From: Aculops lycopersici
Taxonomy: Eukaryota > Arthropoda > Arachnida > Trombidiformes > Eriophyidae
Direction: 5' to 3'
NCBI GenBank assembly: GCA_015350385.1
Contig: WNKI01000003.1
Coordinates: 436,644 to 500,643, forward strand
Length of the DNA: 64,000 bases
The position numbers and the translations under genes are program-made. Below are positions 12,101 through 23,390 of the stretch, one piece after another; the first letter of the stretch is position 1, and each line of letters opens with the position of its first letter. The notes under the pieces were generated by a model that ran no database searches, was not told where the DNA came from, and saw only the letters and a program-made list of their open reading frames with translations.

Positions 12101-14719
12101 CAATCTTGCTAAAATTATTTCATCCCATTCTATCCAACTCCTCGCTAGTTCCGCCCGCAATCCTAGAGTCACAAAGTAGCCAGGTGGCCGAGACGTTGGA
12201 GAGGGGAAATGTCAGTCTTCAGTGCAAGGCAAATGGACATCCGAGGCCAACAATCACCTGGCGCCGAGATGACGGCCAGCCCATCAAGTTGGCCGGCCAC
12301 TTGCGCGGCCAGTCGAGCTTCCGGTCGGAACAACAAATGCAACAAAACTCTCCCGTGATTGAAGCCAACGGTGGCAATCTCAATTTATCTTTGCAGAACG
12401 TCCAGAATGATGGTTATAATATTGCTTCAACGTTAGAACAAAATAGAAGACTATTATCGAATGCGAACCAAGTGGTCGATCAGCAGCCTGTTGGAACGCG
12501 TAAGTTTTCACATTCTATCTCGATGATGAGCCACTCGTTTTTCTTTCAATTGAAACAAATAAGTTCAATATATTACAACTCTGTCTTTACACTTTGTCCC
12601 GTTCCTCCACCAAATCAATCAATAACCTGAACGATGATTAGAATTAACCGATATAAAGAGCGATAAGCTTGACCTCTACGATGTCGACCGAACGATGGGC
12701 GGCGTTTACGTTTGCACCGCCTCGAATGGGATCCCTAGTCAGGAGAGCAAGCGCATTCCATTGTATGTTAAGTGTAAGTATTTAGTTGACCAAGTTAATG
12801 AACTCAGTACTTGATAATGCTGGCCAGAGTACAGGTATTGGAATTTTCCTGGTTCCAGCTCATCAAATCAGTAGTAACAATAGCAACCCTCTAGTGACTG
12901 CTACTGATTCAACTGGCACGTGTTTCATTTTAGGTTGTTTAAAATTAAGCAACTAATCTGATAATGAACTCCACTTCTACTTCCACTTCCGCTTCCAAAA
13001 ACAAACCAATTCATTTGCATTTGATCGTGGCCCATGATTATTGTCATCATTAGTTGCCCCAAAAACTTTCATCCAAAACAAATTCTTCTCAGTCAATCTG
13101 GGCGATCCAGTGGAAATTGAGTGTCTGATTGAAGCTTTTCCAAAGCCACGAAGCCATTGGGCCAAACGGTCACCGTCCTCGGCGTTGCACTTGCCGCCGC
13201 CTAGGGGCGCCAGCGGCGCTGCTAGGTGGTCGCGACTACTTGGGGCCGGCGAGCAGAGCGCCCCCTCGTTGCAAGTAAGCGAGTTAACCCCAGTACCCTC
13301 GCAATGGACTGTAGCATCAACTAGTGAAAACTTGACAAGTGATAGCATTACATCGATTCACGTACCAACGGGCTATTGGTGGCTGACAGGTAGAGTGCAA
13401 AAGCGTCGAAGTTTACAAGGTGATCTTGAGCCGGAAGAAGACTTCAGTGAGCGGGAAACGGAAGGAGACGTGTCTTCCACCGAGTTTAGGACCAATTTGG
13501 CCGCTGCTTCTTATCGGCAACTCTCCTCGCCACTCGATCTTGGCGAGGAATCTAACGTGACGCCAAGTTTCAAGAGCTTAACCTCGGACAGTCGTAACAG
13601 CGAGAAGCAGGACGAGGAGGAGAAGGAGCCACAGAGCCAGGCAGTTAGATCGGTGACTACATCAACCAACACGCGAGCTTACGTTACGGTCAAGCAGACG
13701 GCGCTCAATTCCTACACTTACCTGCTAAAGATGTCTATCTCGCGAATGCATTTGGAAGATTTTGGCCAGTACACTTGTGTCGCCTCAAATGCAATGGGCG
13801 AATCAGAATCTAGCATCGCGATAACAAGTAAGTAACATCTACCTCTCCATCTCTTCACCTGTGTTTGTTTGTAATATAGAACGCATGCGAGTTTTCTCCA
13901 TAGATACAAATAGAGGGAGAAGAGGAAAACTAACCATTGGAACCATCCATTATCAAATTGAAATCGGAATTGAAATTTAAACTAAATTGAAAACACAACA
14001 ACATCTATGCCCAGGAGCCGACAGGTATAATCAACGCACCAAGGCGGCGAGACAACCAAGTATCGAGCCAGTCGTTAACCAGCGACCCGGAAGTGGTGAG
14101 CTGGACTACTATCAGCGCGATAGTTTGAACAGTCGGCCATATGTTCACCTGCCGATACCCTCGCCTGGATCTGGACAGATGAAGGACTCGGCGCGCCCGA
14201 GGGGCGGAAGTAGCGGTAGCTCATCGGGAGCCAAAGTGTACGGTAAGTTTTCTAGCTAGAGTTTTATTTCTCACGCGAGATCACTGGTAAACTCTTCCTC
14301 TCTTCCGGTAAACTAAAACGTTCCATCTCCTCTGTTCGATTGACAACAACTGCAACATCAACAATAATAATGACACCAGATGAAAACTATCTCCAGGCAA
14401 TCAAAACTAGGCAGAACAATTTGGCCGTTTCGGGTAAGCTGCAGCAGAAATTGAAGTCGACGCGTAAGTTTTTCGTCCACTTCCTCGACATAAACTCCAA
14501 TATTGAATTCCAGCAATAGAGTTACAGCTAACTAATCCCATCTCTTCATATTTGATATTCATCACAATATTTCTAAACCTTCAAATTATCACAAAATGAA
14601 AATCAGATTTCTCAGATAAGAACTCGGCATGTAGCCCATTGACCAGTGGAGGTCAAATATTGACCTTTACGGCAATCACCTTGGCAGCGACAACTTATTT
14701 AATGCGACATGAAATGTGA
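3111..14719 (+). CDS. DIP-family (Dpr-interacting protein) cell-surface protein, three Ig domains, GPI-type tail
   Basis: Nine exons can be joined: 3111-3365, 10654-10797, 11967-12033, 12149-12499, 12642-12773, 13054-13827, 14015-14242, 14380-14463 and 14607-14719. All have GT-AG borders, and the sum is 2148 nt (716 codons), an exact multiple of three. DIP/lachesin/IgLON relatives are neuronal adhesion proteins that bind Dpr partners. The product has a signal peptide. Ig1 carries RLVCTIENLGQYQVAWLRE and the DRGFYQCQVNTKPMRS signature. Ig2 shows PRPTITWRRDDGQP and GGVYVCTASNGIP. Ig3 shows VEIECLIEAFPKP and FGQYTCVASNAMGE. The C-terminal end is a hydrophobic stretch (QILTFTAITLAATTYL) like a GPI-attachment signal. 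About 150 extra, partly acidic residues sit inside Ig3, and Ig2 also carries an insertion. An in-frame ATG at 3078 is an alternative start. The family call is firm. DIP versus lachesin subtype is less certain, though Ig1 is most DIP-like. Confidence 0.85.
3366..10653 (+). other. 7.3-kb first intron of the DIP-family gene
   Basis: The donor follows the codons for GQYQ and the acceptor (CAG at 10651-10653) precedes the codons for VAWLRE, so this splits Ig1 as in relatives. No convincing coding sequence, RNA gene or transposon is visible inside. It holds GA/CT tracts (7914-7940, 8337-8353), a CGG/CCG run near 4722-4743 and GC-rich patches near 3720-3810 and 5560-5790. Its length is out of proportion to other introns in the window (90-1200 bp), which suggests that it carries regulatory sequence. 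Confidence 0.75.
7914..7940. repeat. (GA)n microsatellite
   Basis: An almost perfect run of GA dinucleotides inside the first intron of the DIP-family gene. Confidence 0.9.
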
Positions 14720-16363
14720 TAAAATAACATCAAGACACGATATAAATAACAACATTTGGTTGTGAAAACTTAAACTTGCAATCTAAACCAAAGGATCGCT
14801 GATATACTCGAACGAATAAACTTTTCTTTACTATCCAATTCCATGTTGACTTTATACCCCCCACGCTGATTAGCTGATATACAAGTAGCGGAAAACTAGC
14901 ACATCGAATGTCCAACCTGCCTTAACTGCACTCACAACGACTATTCTATTCAGCTAGAGCTGGACAAAAACTTTGCAGTAGAAGTGCTCACGGTGTTATC
15001 ATTGCAGTTGTTGTAATAGTAGTAGTAATAGTAGTAGTAGTCGACGTCGACGTCGACGTCGAATTGCATGAATATTCACGTGATATTCCGGTGGCTGGCT
15101 AGTGGTGTGATGGCAACCACTGTCACCGACAAGCCAAGCAGCAAGTACAATGTGCTCTCTGGTTCCAGTTGAGTAATGAATTCCATCGTGAGCATCCGGT
15201 TGGCAAGCTAGCGAGTGACGGTTTTCCTCGGGTGACTCGCAAGGTTGCGTAGCCGAAGTACCAGTTCGCACTACTCTGCCAGTTCTTAGTGAGGTGAATT
15301 GATAGAGAGGCGAGCGTCTCGTGTCGGCTGCAACTTGGTTTGGGTTCATGTGTAGAGGGGCTATTAGAACCGCCAAGAGTTGAGTTATTGTAACTAGGAT
15401 TGGGGATCTCTAGCGCCAAACACACGACACACACAAAATAGCAATCCTCTTTGGCGAGAAGCCACTCGGGGTCAGCTGGCGGGGCAATGGTTGTGGCGCC
15501 AGTAAATAAGCTAACTCTTGAGCATAGTTCTAATTCATCTAAGGGGTAGGCTCGCGTTACAATGCAACTCCTGGTTTCAAGAGGCAAGCTCGACTGTCTT
15601 GCTAGTGCTAGCTAACCAGCGGGAAGGAGCGAGGCCGGTGAAGGTGAAGGTGGCGATGGTGCGTAGGCAACTTGCGTGTGTGATGGCCGCCGTCGCCACC
15701 ACGACCAGCGCGTAGAGCGCAACAAACTCTTTCACCCACTCGAAACGCATCTAATAACACGGTCAATTTCGAGGGCTCACCGAACTATCAGTACACTTGG
15801 TTCGGAGTCCAAGTGGAAGTAAAACGGGGAAAAAGCTTCTGTGGGTCTGGGGTTTGCGGGAGGCGCTGCGTGTTTGCGTGCGTAAAATGGCACTCTTGTA
15901 CTGCGCGCGGCGCGCCGCAACACACACAGACTTCTTCAACACTGGCAAACTGGGCTCAAAGCAGAGGCGTCACAGGGACTCCCCGTCTCTCTGTGTGTCT
16001 AAACAATTGCCAAATTTCCAAGTGTCTCTTCTGCCAGCACCATTTATCGGTCCCAATATTGACAGTTCTTATTGCTAATGTTGTTCTGTTACTTAATCGA
16101 TAAATGTATTACCATCTTTCCAGTGATTTCAGACCTCGCCTATATCTAGGTGCAGCAAATCATATTTAGATTCGATTGCCGATATATGCAAATGCAATCA
16201 GTATTTGCTTGCTATCAAGTTTGAGCAGACAAAACTTTGCTTCACCACCACCAAATTGTCTGGTCAGAATCTATGAGGGACACAACCAGCAATTAGTACA
16301 TTAGTCTTATATAATTATTGTTATTATTTAATACCATAAAGGAAGACCAACAATACACTCAGT
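14720..16363. other. Spacer between DIP-family gene and endophilin B
   Basis: No supportable coding region. The longest open frame (minus strand, about 15123-15587) begins at TTG and has no recognisable domain. The spacer holds AGT trimers and a GTCGAC array at 15018-15062 and a GC-rich stretch near 15600-15720. Confidence 0.5.
15018..15062. repeat. AGT trimer run followed by GTCGAC hexamers
   Basis: An interrupted (AGT)n tract runs directly into nearly four GTCGAC units. The hexamer is the same as in the array at 2404-2457. Confidence 0.9.
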
Positions 16364-17633
16364 ATGGATTTTGCCTTCAAGGGACTCAAGGGATTTGCGG
16401 CCGAGGCTGCAACCGCATTGAACCGAGCCAAACAGGTGAGTTTTGATAATTTAATTTGCTTATAATAGGAATTTTATAATCTAATTAGTGTATATAAAAT
16501 AAGATGCAGTGCGCACACAATCACATATAACTAACCATATTATCGATCTAATTACATCTCAAATGACCAGTTCACCGAGGAGAGACTCGGACATAGCGAA
16601 AGGACAGAATTGGATGGATACTTTGAGAATCTCCTAACAAGAGCTGAGCAAGTCAAGTCTTGGACTGAGAAAATTGTTGCCTCCGCTGAGGCTGTACTCC
16701 AGCCAAATCCAGGCACCCGAGTTGAAGATTATCTCATTGAAAAATTAGCAGTTGAGAAGAGGAAAGAGCGACTGAGGAATCTCGAATGGTTGGGTAGTAG
16801 CATGGTAGCTGCCGGCCAAGAGTTGACTCCTGGCGATACTTATGGTAGTGCGCTTATAAAATGCGGCCAAACTCAGTTGAAAGTCGGCCAGATTGAAAGG
16901 GAATTCGCTGCAAAAGCCGATAGAGATTTCATCAAACCTTTGAAGAAGTTTCTAGACGAGGATGCAAAAACATTGATGCGAGAAAAGCGAACTCTCGAAG
17001 TCAAGCGCCTAGATCTTGATGCAGCAAAGAGCAAATTCAAGAAAGTCAGATGCACCGATCAACCATCAGCCTCAAATGTAAGTATAACCGCAACAGCTTC
17101 TTCTCATGCTCCACCCCTATACTCAAATCTAAACACTCTCACCTCGCTAACACACTGAAACAAAACTCCACTATATGGTCCAAAACAACCACTTGCTCGA
17201 TCTACCAACCACTCTCTCGAACCATAGGCCCCCTTCGACCAAGTTGTCAAGGAGCTTGATGAGGTACCTATCAAAAACTCACTCTACTCTCCCATGATCT
17301 TTCCACATGTTGCTTTAAGATAGTCGTATCCTAACCAGTCAAACTCTATCTTTCCAACTAAAACAGGCCGAAAATGAGCTCAGAAGAGCACAGGAAGAAT
17401 TCGATAGGCAAGTCGAGCTAGTGACGAACATATGCAATGATATAATTAAATCCAGCGAGCAACATGTAAAGTATTTATCAAAATTTGTAGAGGCGCAAGC
17501 GGAATATTATGAAGCTTGTAACAAGAACCTAAATGATCTCCTCAATAACAAGACCGAGAGCCCAGACTCAGGTAATAGTTCCACAGGTTTCGCCACTTTC
17601 GCCGCACTATCCGAAGCCCCGCCGGATGAATAG
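16364..17633 (+). CDS. Endophilin B-like N-BAR protein lacking an SH3 domain
   Basis: Four exons join in frame: 16364-16435, 16571-17077, 17228-17263, 17367-17633, giving 293 residues. The start encodes the amphipathic H0 helix (MDFAFKGLKGFAAEA) typical of endophilin B. It is followed by the BAR domain with TELDGYFENLL, VLQPNPGTRVEDY, YGSALIKCGQTQ and KRLDLDAAKSKFKK, all close to SH3GLB1/2. Endophilin B proteins bend membranes in autophagosome formation and mitochondrial dynamics. Family members are about 365 residues and end in an SH3 domain. Here the frame closes shortly after the BAR coiled coil with a Ser/Thr-rich tail (ending EAPPDE), and I see no SH3-coding sequence in the 700 bp downstream. 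Either SH3 has been lost or a distant exon is missed. Confidence 0.88.
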
Positions 17634-18342
17634 TACCGCTTAACCTATTATAAGCAGATGATCATCTAAAGGCAACTAGATATCTAATCAACTAGACCCA
17701 CTTGTTATGAACCGTTAATTTTTGTTAATCACGAGAAAATGGGGCGTTTTTGTTCTGCGCTAAACCAAGGGGATAATGCTCCCCCATCAATATAGAATCG
17801 CAAGTTTATTGTTTTAAGTTCCAACAGCAATTGAGTCAGATTATACACATAAAAGCCACAGTTCAACATAAACGTTTGTAATAAATTGACAGCAGAATCC
17901 AACAAACAAATGATGCCCCAATTCTGAAGCGACAGGTGGCGTCGCGACAGGTGTTGACTTCCTGCGTCCAAACTTCTATTTGCCACAACAACATTTAATA
18001 TTTATTTCGAGACTGTCTAGCCACACTTCTGCTATATTATTTGCTTGTGCACTTGTCATCGTGACTTACAGCCCCCAACACTGTATAAATTGACTCGCGA
18101 AACAAAACCATTCAAGTGCATCGTCGAGATATACTATTGTTTCTCACTTGTAGCCTTATATATAAACCACTCATAGAACTAGAGCTCACCACAAGCTCAA
18201 CGAAAATCCCTCTTTCTCTTATATGCATTTGATACGAATATGCTGATTGGGAATATCAAGATCCTGATCTAAAACTCTTGCAGCAGAAGCAACAACGACA
18301 ACAGCAACAACAACATCAGGGAAAATAATAAAAATTACGAAT
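17634..18342. other. Spacer between endophilin B and CRYL1
   Basis: No coding sequence is supported. It should contain the 3' UTR of endophilin B and the CRYL1 promoter and 5' UTR. The 5' UTR part near 18280-18325 is rich in CAA/CAG triplets. Confidence 0.5.
18157..18166 (+). promoter_or_regulatory. Candidate TATA box of CRYL1
   Basis: TATATATAAA lies about 185 bp upstream of the CRYL1 ATG, which would allow a 5' UTR of roughly 150 nt. No initiator evidence is available, so this is a position-based guess. Confidence 0.35.
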
Positions 18343-19456
18343 ATGGATTCCAAAAAAGTCGCAATTATCGGCAGGTAAGTTGGATATTCTACACGCTGAA
18401 TAGTTTTTTTCAGCCTTCAATCAAAGGTCGTAAAAAGGTTAACTTATGAGCTCTTTTAGTAGATGAGACAATAGCTAATAAATATGTCATCTTACAAAAT
18501 TGCATCATCAACTCATCGCTTGAAGTGGAATGATTGGTCGTCAGTGGGCAATGATCTTCACTAGCTTTGGATACAAATGCTGTCTCTACGATAACAACGC
18601 CGAGCTGCTCGCCAAGGCGCCTGAGTTGATTCGTGACGATCTCGCCAGCATGTGCGAGAAGAAGCTCGCAAGGGGAACACTGACGCTAGAAGAGAGGATG
18701 GCCTTAATTTGCACCACCGAGTCGCTTGAGGAGTGTTTGAAGGACGTGATCCATGTCCAGGAGAGTGTCTTTGATGATCTAGCTCTCAAGCAGGATTTGC
18801 ATGAGAAGATTGATCAAGCAATGCAGCTGGAAAACACAAGGGCAGCTATATGTTCATCAACTTCAGTCCATCTGCCATCCAAAGTGTTTTCCAAGGTAAC
18901 TGTACACAGAGACCAGTGTTTAGTGGCCCACCCAGTAAACCCACCTTTCTATGTAAAACTTGTTGAGTTGATTCCAATCCAAGGTGTCACACGTGAGGAG
19001 ATCACGATTAGGACTAGATTGGTTATGGATGAGATTGACCAAAAGCCAGTTGTGTTGCGTAAGGAGGTGTCTGGTTTCGCACTAAATAGACTCCAATATG
19101 CTGTGTTCCAGGAATCCTTTAGGTTGATCCGTGAGGGTGTAATGACAGCCGACGATGTCGATACAGTTGTAAGTGATGGTTTGGGTCCTCGCTATGCCTT
19201 CATGGGTCCATGGATGACAGCTCACCTGAATGCTGCGGGAATGGCCGACTATCTAAGACGTTATTCGGAGGGAATTTATAATGTTGGCAAGGATTGCCAG
19301 CCTCTACTCAAACTTGAAGGCGAGGCCGCGCAACATATCATCGATATGATGAACCATGAGGTTCCAATCGACAAGTTGGACGAGAAGCGAGCTTGGCGCG
19401 ACCAATGCCTGACTGAGTTAGCCAAGATCAAGAGTGCGATGGACAAAAAGCTATAA
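18343..19456 (+). CDS. CRYL1: Lambda-crystallin homolog / L-gulonate 3-dehydrogenase (CRYL1)
   Basis: Two exons, 18343-18374 and 18526-19456, join to 320 residues, matching the 319 or so of CRYL1. The enzyme is a cytosolic NAD-dependent member of the 3-hydroxyacyl-CoA dehydrogenase family and oxidises L-gulonate in the uronate cycle. The intron splits the N-terminal nucleotide-binding motif (VAIIGSGMIGRQWA), whose second half starts exon 2. The dehydrogenase signature CLVAHPVNPPFYVKLVELIP is intact and includes the catalytic His. The C-terminal helical domain is complete (GPRYAFMGPWMTAHLNAAG). Its stop codon lies only 11 bp from the stop of Smoothened on the opposite strand. Confidence 0.93.
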
Positions 19457-19467
19457 TAGTTCTCGAT

Positions 19468-21567
19468 TCATTTCGTAGAATGTTCCACAATGTCAAGGTT
19501 AAAAATATGCCCACTCTCCACGGTGTCTCTTTTGTAGATTTCTCTTAAAGCTTGAGCCTGAGCTATATGTTGCTGTATTGTTAGTTGCTGAAAAGGTTGT
19601 TGCATTGCTTGCTGTTGTATTTGATGTTGCAGTAATAGTTCAAAAAGACTGGTCAAGTAGGATTGATGATTGGGATCTGGCACTAACTTGCTGGATGCCA
19701 AATGATCTTGATAACTACTTGCCGGTTGCATGTACGATTGCTCGGACACAACGCTCGGACTTGGCCCTCTACTCTGAGATCGGCGAAAGTTGCCCAGAGG
19801 AAATCGGTTGAAAAATGATCTGCTCAAGGTGGTAGATGCAAGTGAGTTGATTGAAGTTCTAGATGGTGATATTCTACCATTATTATCTTCGAGCTCCACT
19901 CCGAGGTAATCCGATTTTGGCCGATTCAATTGAAGGAATAGTTTTCGAATGTTATCTTGTCTGAGGGTCCAAGAGGCTACAATAATACCAGGTGTAAGGA
20001 TCGAGATTAAATCCAAACTGTAAAAAATCCAATTTGGTTTGAACTCTAAGGCACATGCCAGAGAGGGGCTTCTCAAACCATCTAGCTCGTTATTGAGATC
20101 TAAGTTACATGCCACTTGCCTCTCGATGGCCAATTTCCAACTATCGTTATGATCATACTCATATAAATGTAACCAAGAGGCCGTTATCAATTCCATTACA
20201 CTAAGTACGGCTTGAGGGATTACCCTTGTGAGTATCATCACTCTGTTTGGATCGGTTGATTTTGATTTTCTTTGGATAATATTTCTTGTAGATTCGATTA
20301 GGTAAAAGTTTCCATACAACATGCCTAGGGTTTTAGGTATAAGAATAAATATCGCCTTCACTACAATTGACTGGTTTCCGGTTGTACAAATTCCATAGAG
20401 TCCGTTACCATCGACCAACTCGAAAGCTGCTACTATCACAAAGAGCACAAGTGGCCCCAGATATTTGAGTACGCCTAAGACGATTTCCGAGGCACTGTTA
20501 AGTGGATTTGACTTGTTGGTATTCTTGACTTCCTTTCCACCAATGAGATCATAATATATTGATCGGCCAAGGTAAGCATGGCACAATGCATTGTAAAGTG
20601 ATGCTATGTAAGTGAGGAAAAAGGAAATGCCACAATATCTGAATGCACGGGATCCCATAACTGGTGTACCGCCTGATCCACAGGCCATATTATCTCCTGC
20701 GAGGAAGAATATTATCACTAGGAACCAACCGCTATAGAGGCATAATTGTGAGCAAGTATAGTACCTCAAGATAGTATCTGATTTGCTACTGTCACTACCT
20801 GGGAATAGTCTAATATTGTCAAGAGAGAATGTTGAGACGGCTATTAATGTGCTTGAGAGTCCAAACAAACCGAGTACAGTGATGACCAACTTGATTCTAA
20901 AGCTGTCATCCTCGTCGACGATTGGAAATTTGCAATCGATTGTACAGTTTGCAATGTCTCCCAACCAAAATTTTGGCTCCTCCGAATAAACCAATGGTGG
21001 TTGGCATGATCGACTCGAGGGTTGAAATTTGGAATCTCTCAGTTCGTCGGTGCAATCTTTCATGTATAAGTTTGTATCGCTGCAATTGAAGAATGATGGC
21101 CAACCAAAATGACGTTCGATAAATCTGCATTCGTCTCCGGTGGTTATGTCATGGCACAAGTCGTAACTTGGTTTTGACACTCTAATAACTTGTTTAGTTA
21201 TTGGATCTTTCTCACATTGAGGCATAAATATTGAGCATAATATAACTTGGAAGTTTTGCCAACACTTAGGCAACTTGCTAACTTTTTGCCAGCGATTAAG
21301 TTGCACCTGAACATCTTCGACTCTAGACAAATCAAGACCGGGCAACTGATCAGGTAGAGCTACATTTCTATATGGTAACCCAATGCCCAGACAGTGGGGA
21401 TGATGTTGAGTATTACATTCGTTCGATGGAATAGAATTGTTTCGAAAGCAGGTGTTGAGTTTGAATCGTGGGCCTTGCGATGCATTGATATGCTGAGTCT
21501 TGAATATGAGTGTTACAATAAAAAGAAGGATAGCAAATATCCTGAAGTTTGAGTGAAGGAGATTCAT
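19468..21567 (-). CDS. smo: Smoothened, Hedgehog-pathway class F GPCR, short cytoplasmic tail
   Basis: One uninterrupted frame. The chosen ATG at 21567 puts a signal peptide (MNLLHSNFRIFAILLFIV) first; in-frame ATGs at 21579 and 21657 are alternatives. The 699 residues contain a Frizzled-like cysteine-rich domain (about 38-175, with CRFIERHFGWPSFFNC) and a linker (PPLVYSEEPKFWLGDIANC). Seven membrane spans follow (about 225-540), with VDGNGLYGICTTGN and WLHLYEYDHNDSW in the positions of the matching Smoothened loops. The linker and loop motifs favour Smoothened over Frizzled. Smoothened transduces Hedgehog signals after Patched relief. The tail after the last span is about 150 residues, Gln-rich near the end, far shorter than in Drosophila (1036 residues in total). 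A basic Ser cluster (FRRSQS) could be phosphorylated. Sequence divergence is high for this family. Confidence 0.82.
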   Translation of the reverse strand: MNLLHSNFRIFAILLFIVTLIFKTQHINASQGPRFKLNTCFRNNSIPSNECNTQHHPHCLGIGLPYRNVALPDQLPGLDLSRVEDVQVQLNRWQKVSKLPKCWQNFQVILCSIFMPQCEKDPITKQVIRVSKPSYDLCHDITTGDECRFIERHFGWPSFFNCSDTNLYMKDCTDELRDSKFQPSSRSCQPPLVYSEEPKFWLGDIANCTIDCKFPIVDEDDSFRIKLVITVLGLFGLSSTLIAVSTFSLDNIRLFPGSDSSKSDTILRYYTCSQLCLYSGWFLVIIFFLAGDNMACGSGGTPVMGSRAFRYCGISFFLTYIASLYNALCHAYLGRSIYYDLIGGKEVKNTNKSNPLNSASEIVLGVLKYLGPLVLFVIVAAFELVDGNGLYGICTTGNQSIVVKAIFILIPKTLGMLYGNFYLIESTRNIIQRKSKSTDPNRVMILTRVIPQAVLSVMELITASWLHLYEYDHNDSWKLAIERQVACNLDLNNELDGLRSPSLACALEFKPNWIFYSLDLISILTPGIIVASWTLRQDNIRKLFLQLNRPKSDYLGVELEDNNGRISPSRTSINSLASTTLSRSFFNRFPLGNFRRSQSRGPSPSVVSEQSYMQPASSYQDHLASSKLVPDPNHQSYLTSLFELLLQHQIQQQAMQQPFQQLTIQQHIAQAQALREIYKRDTVESGHIFNLDIVEHSTK

Positions 21568-23390
21568 ATTCCATGACATTACTAGAGTAAATTGATAGAA
21601 CAGATGGTAAACTGTAGAATCATGAGATAGATTTTGAATGATAAAACCAACTCTCACTTGTTGATCCTAATGGATGGTGTGTCGGGCTGCTTCGGTTTGT
21701 TTTGTATTTTATTGAGCGCGGATTTGGCCACGCGCATTCGCGAACTGGCCATTGGTCACGCGGGGTGCGCAGTGTGGGAATAGAGGCCGGCCACTACAAC
21801 CTTCCTAAAACTCACAATGGAGCAGATAGAAACTTGATCTTCGAAATCAATGACACAAAAATAATTGGTTAGCTAGTCCACTTTTACATGTGTCATCGGA
21901 TTTAAACCTAATTCAATGTGAAATTTCCCTGTTAGTTTTATAGACCAACTCCATGTGAGATGAAATATTCATCTTGCAAATTTGAATGTCATCAAGCAAC
22001 ATGAAGCACAGAGTCGTGATCACATTGTTGCCTACTGAATGAAAAGTTTTATCTAGTTGAGTCTCTCCACTACATACTCTGAAAAGGAGTAGGGATAGGA
22101 AATTTTTACTTCCCCTTCTGGTGTGTCAACTAGCAACAGTAAAAGTCTTTGCAGAGGCTTGCCAGCTCCTATGTAGATTTTAGCGCGTCCCCTTATAGTC
22201 TGTCCAAAATCCGATTCGCCTTTTCGACTGTAGTCCATCGATGCGAGTGCTCTATTCCCATGGCAGGGGAAGCACAGGGATAAGAAATTTGTTCGGTTAG
22301 ATTTTGGACACAGTGTAGTAACACACATTGACTTCGCGCTGAATAATGGGCAAGTCGCTAGGTACCTCACTCTCTTTGCAAGGAAAAACTTCTACTTAAA
22401 ATAAGCTTAGCTAGTGCTCTCTTTAGACCTCGGAGTAAACTAAAAGCAAAATTCAAATTTTTGCATCTAAGCGCCAGCTAACATGAGTGGCGAGTTCCTT
22501 CGAGCCCACAATACAACAACACATCAAGTCAAGTTATTTTCATCCTAACCGAGGAAACAACTAGAGATCCAATACTGGCCACAGAATGTAGGCAATGAAT
22601 TTATGATTCCAACCATCAAGAGCAACAAAACAAAAGTCAAAACAATTTTCCAGCCAAATCTCATCGGAGTTTCCGTTTCAAGTCATTATATTTACTAGAC
22701 TACAGGAGCTTTGAGTTATATGAGGTTTCAAGGATTTGCAAACGATAAATAAAACGTAAGTAGATGCACTTGATTAGTGCTCGCCTTTTGTTGTGTCTTT
22801 AATTAGCAACGAGAACAATGGAACCTCGCAGGTCGAAGGAATTTTCGCCCTAGGACAAGAGATTTTCCACTTCAGAGTGTTCAGTATGTTGGAAGCGGAT
22901 TTGCCTAGCTAGTAAAATTGTAGTGATTCTATGAATTGTCCCCATCAAGATTCAAGGAGGGTCTTCGTTTTGTTAATCGAGTGACGAGGTTCCAAGGCAA
23001 ACTTCAGTTAGTCATTCATTTACCCTGATACTACAAATCTCACCTGTTGAGCGAAAATCTATATTCTCCCTAAATGCTAGTGCAGTTGTTCCATATATCC
23101 GTTCCATCTCTTGCAAGTTAGCTCACAGTTTCAGCTATATTCAGCAAAAGAAACACCTCTCAAGGACTATGACCTAATCTAATCTGACGGATTAGTATGA
23201 AGAAAGAGAAGGGTGTGCGAGTGAGATTCAAGTACAAGATTTATCATCTAAATATCATTGTTTCCACTTTGACTAAAACCTCATCAGGTTTCGTTACTAG
23301 TGGTGGATAATCGTTGCACTTTTAAAGAGGACAAGTACTCCTCGACATAACCTCTCGACTAAAAACGAAATCTGTATCCATTCTGAACTG
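21568..23390. other. Divergent spacer between Smoothened and F-box gene
   Basis: This must hold both promoters. A minus-strand open stretch at 22053-22370 (105 codons, GTG at its 5' end, Cys-rich N-terminal half) reads like protein, but matches nothing I recognise and has no clear start. No RNA gene or repeat is visible. Confidence 0.45.

Noticed and set aside
15123..15587. 154-codon minus-strand open frame
   Set aside because: Starts at TTG, no domain, in the repeat-rich spacer.
17571..17596. GT...AG pair in the last endophilin exon that might hide an intron before an SH3 exon
   Set aside because: The interval is about 15 bp, too short for an intron, and downstream sequence has no SH3 motif.
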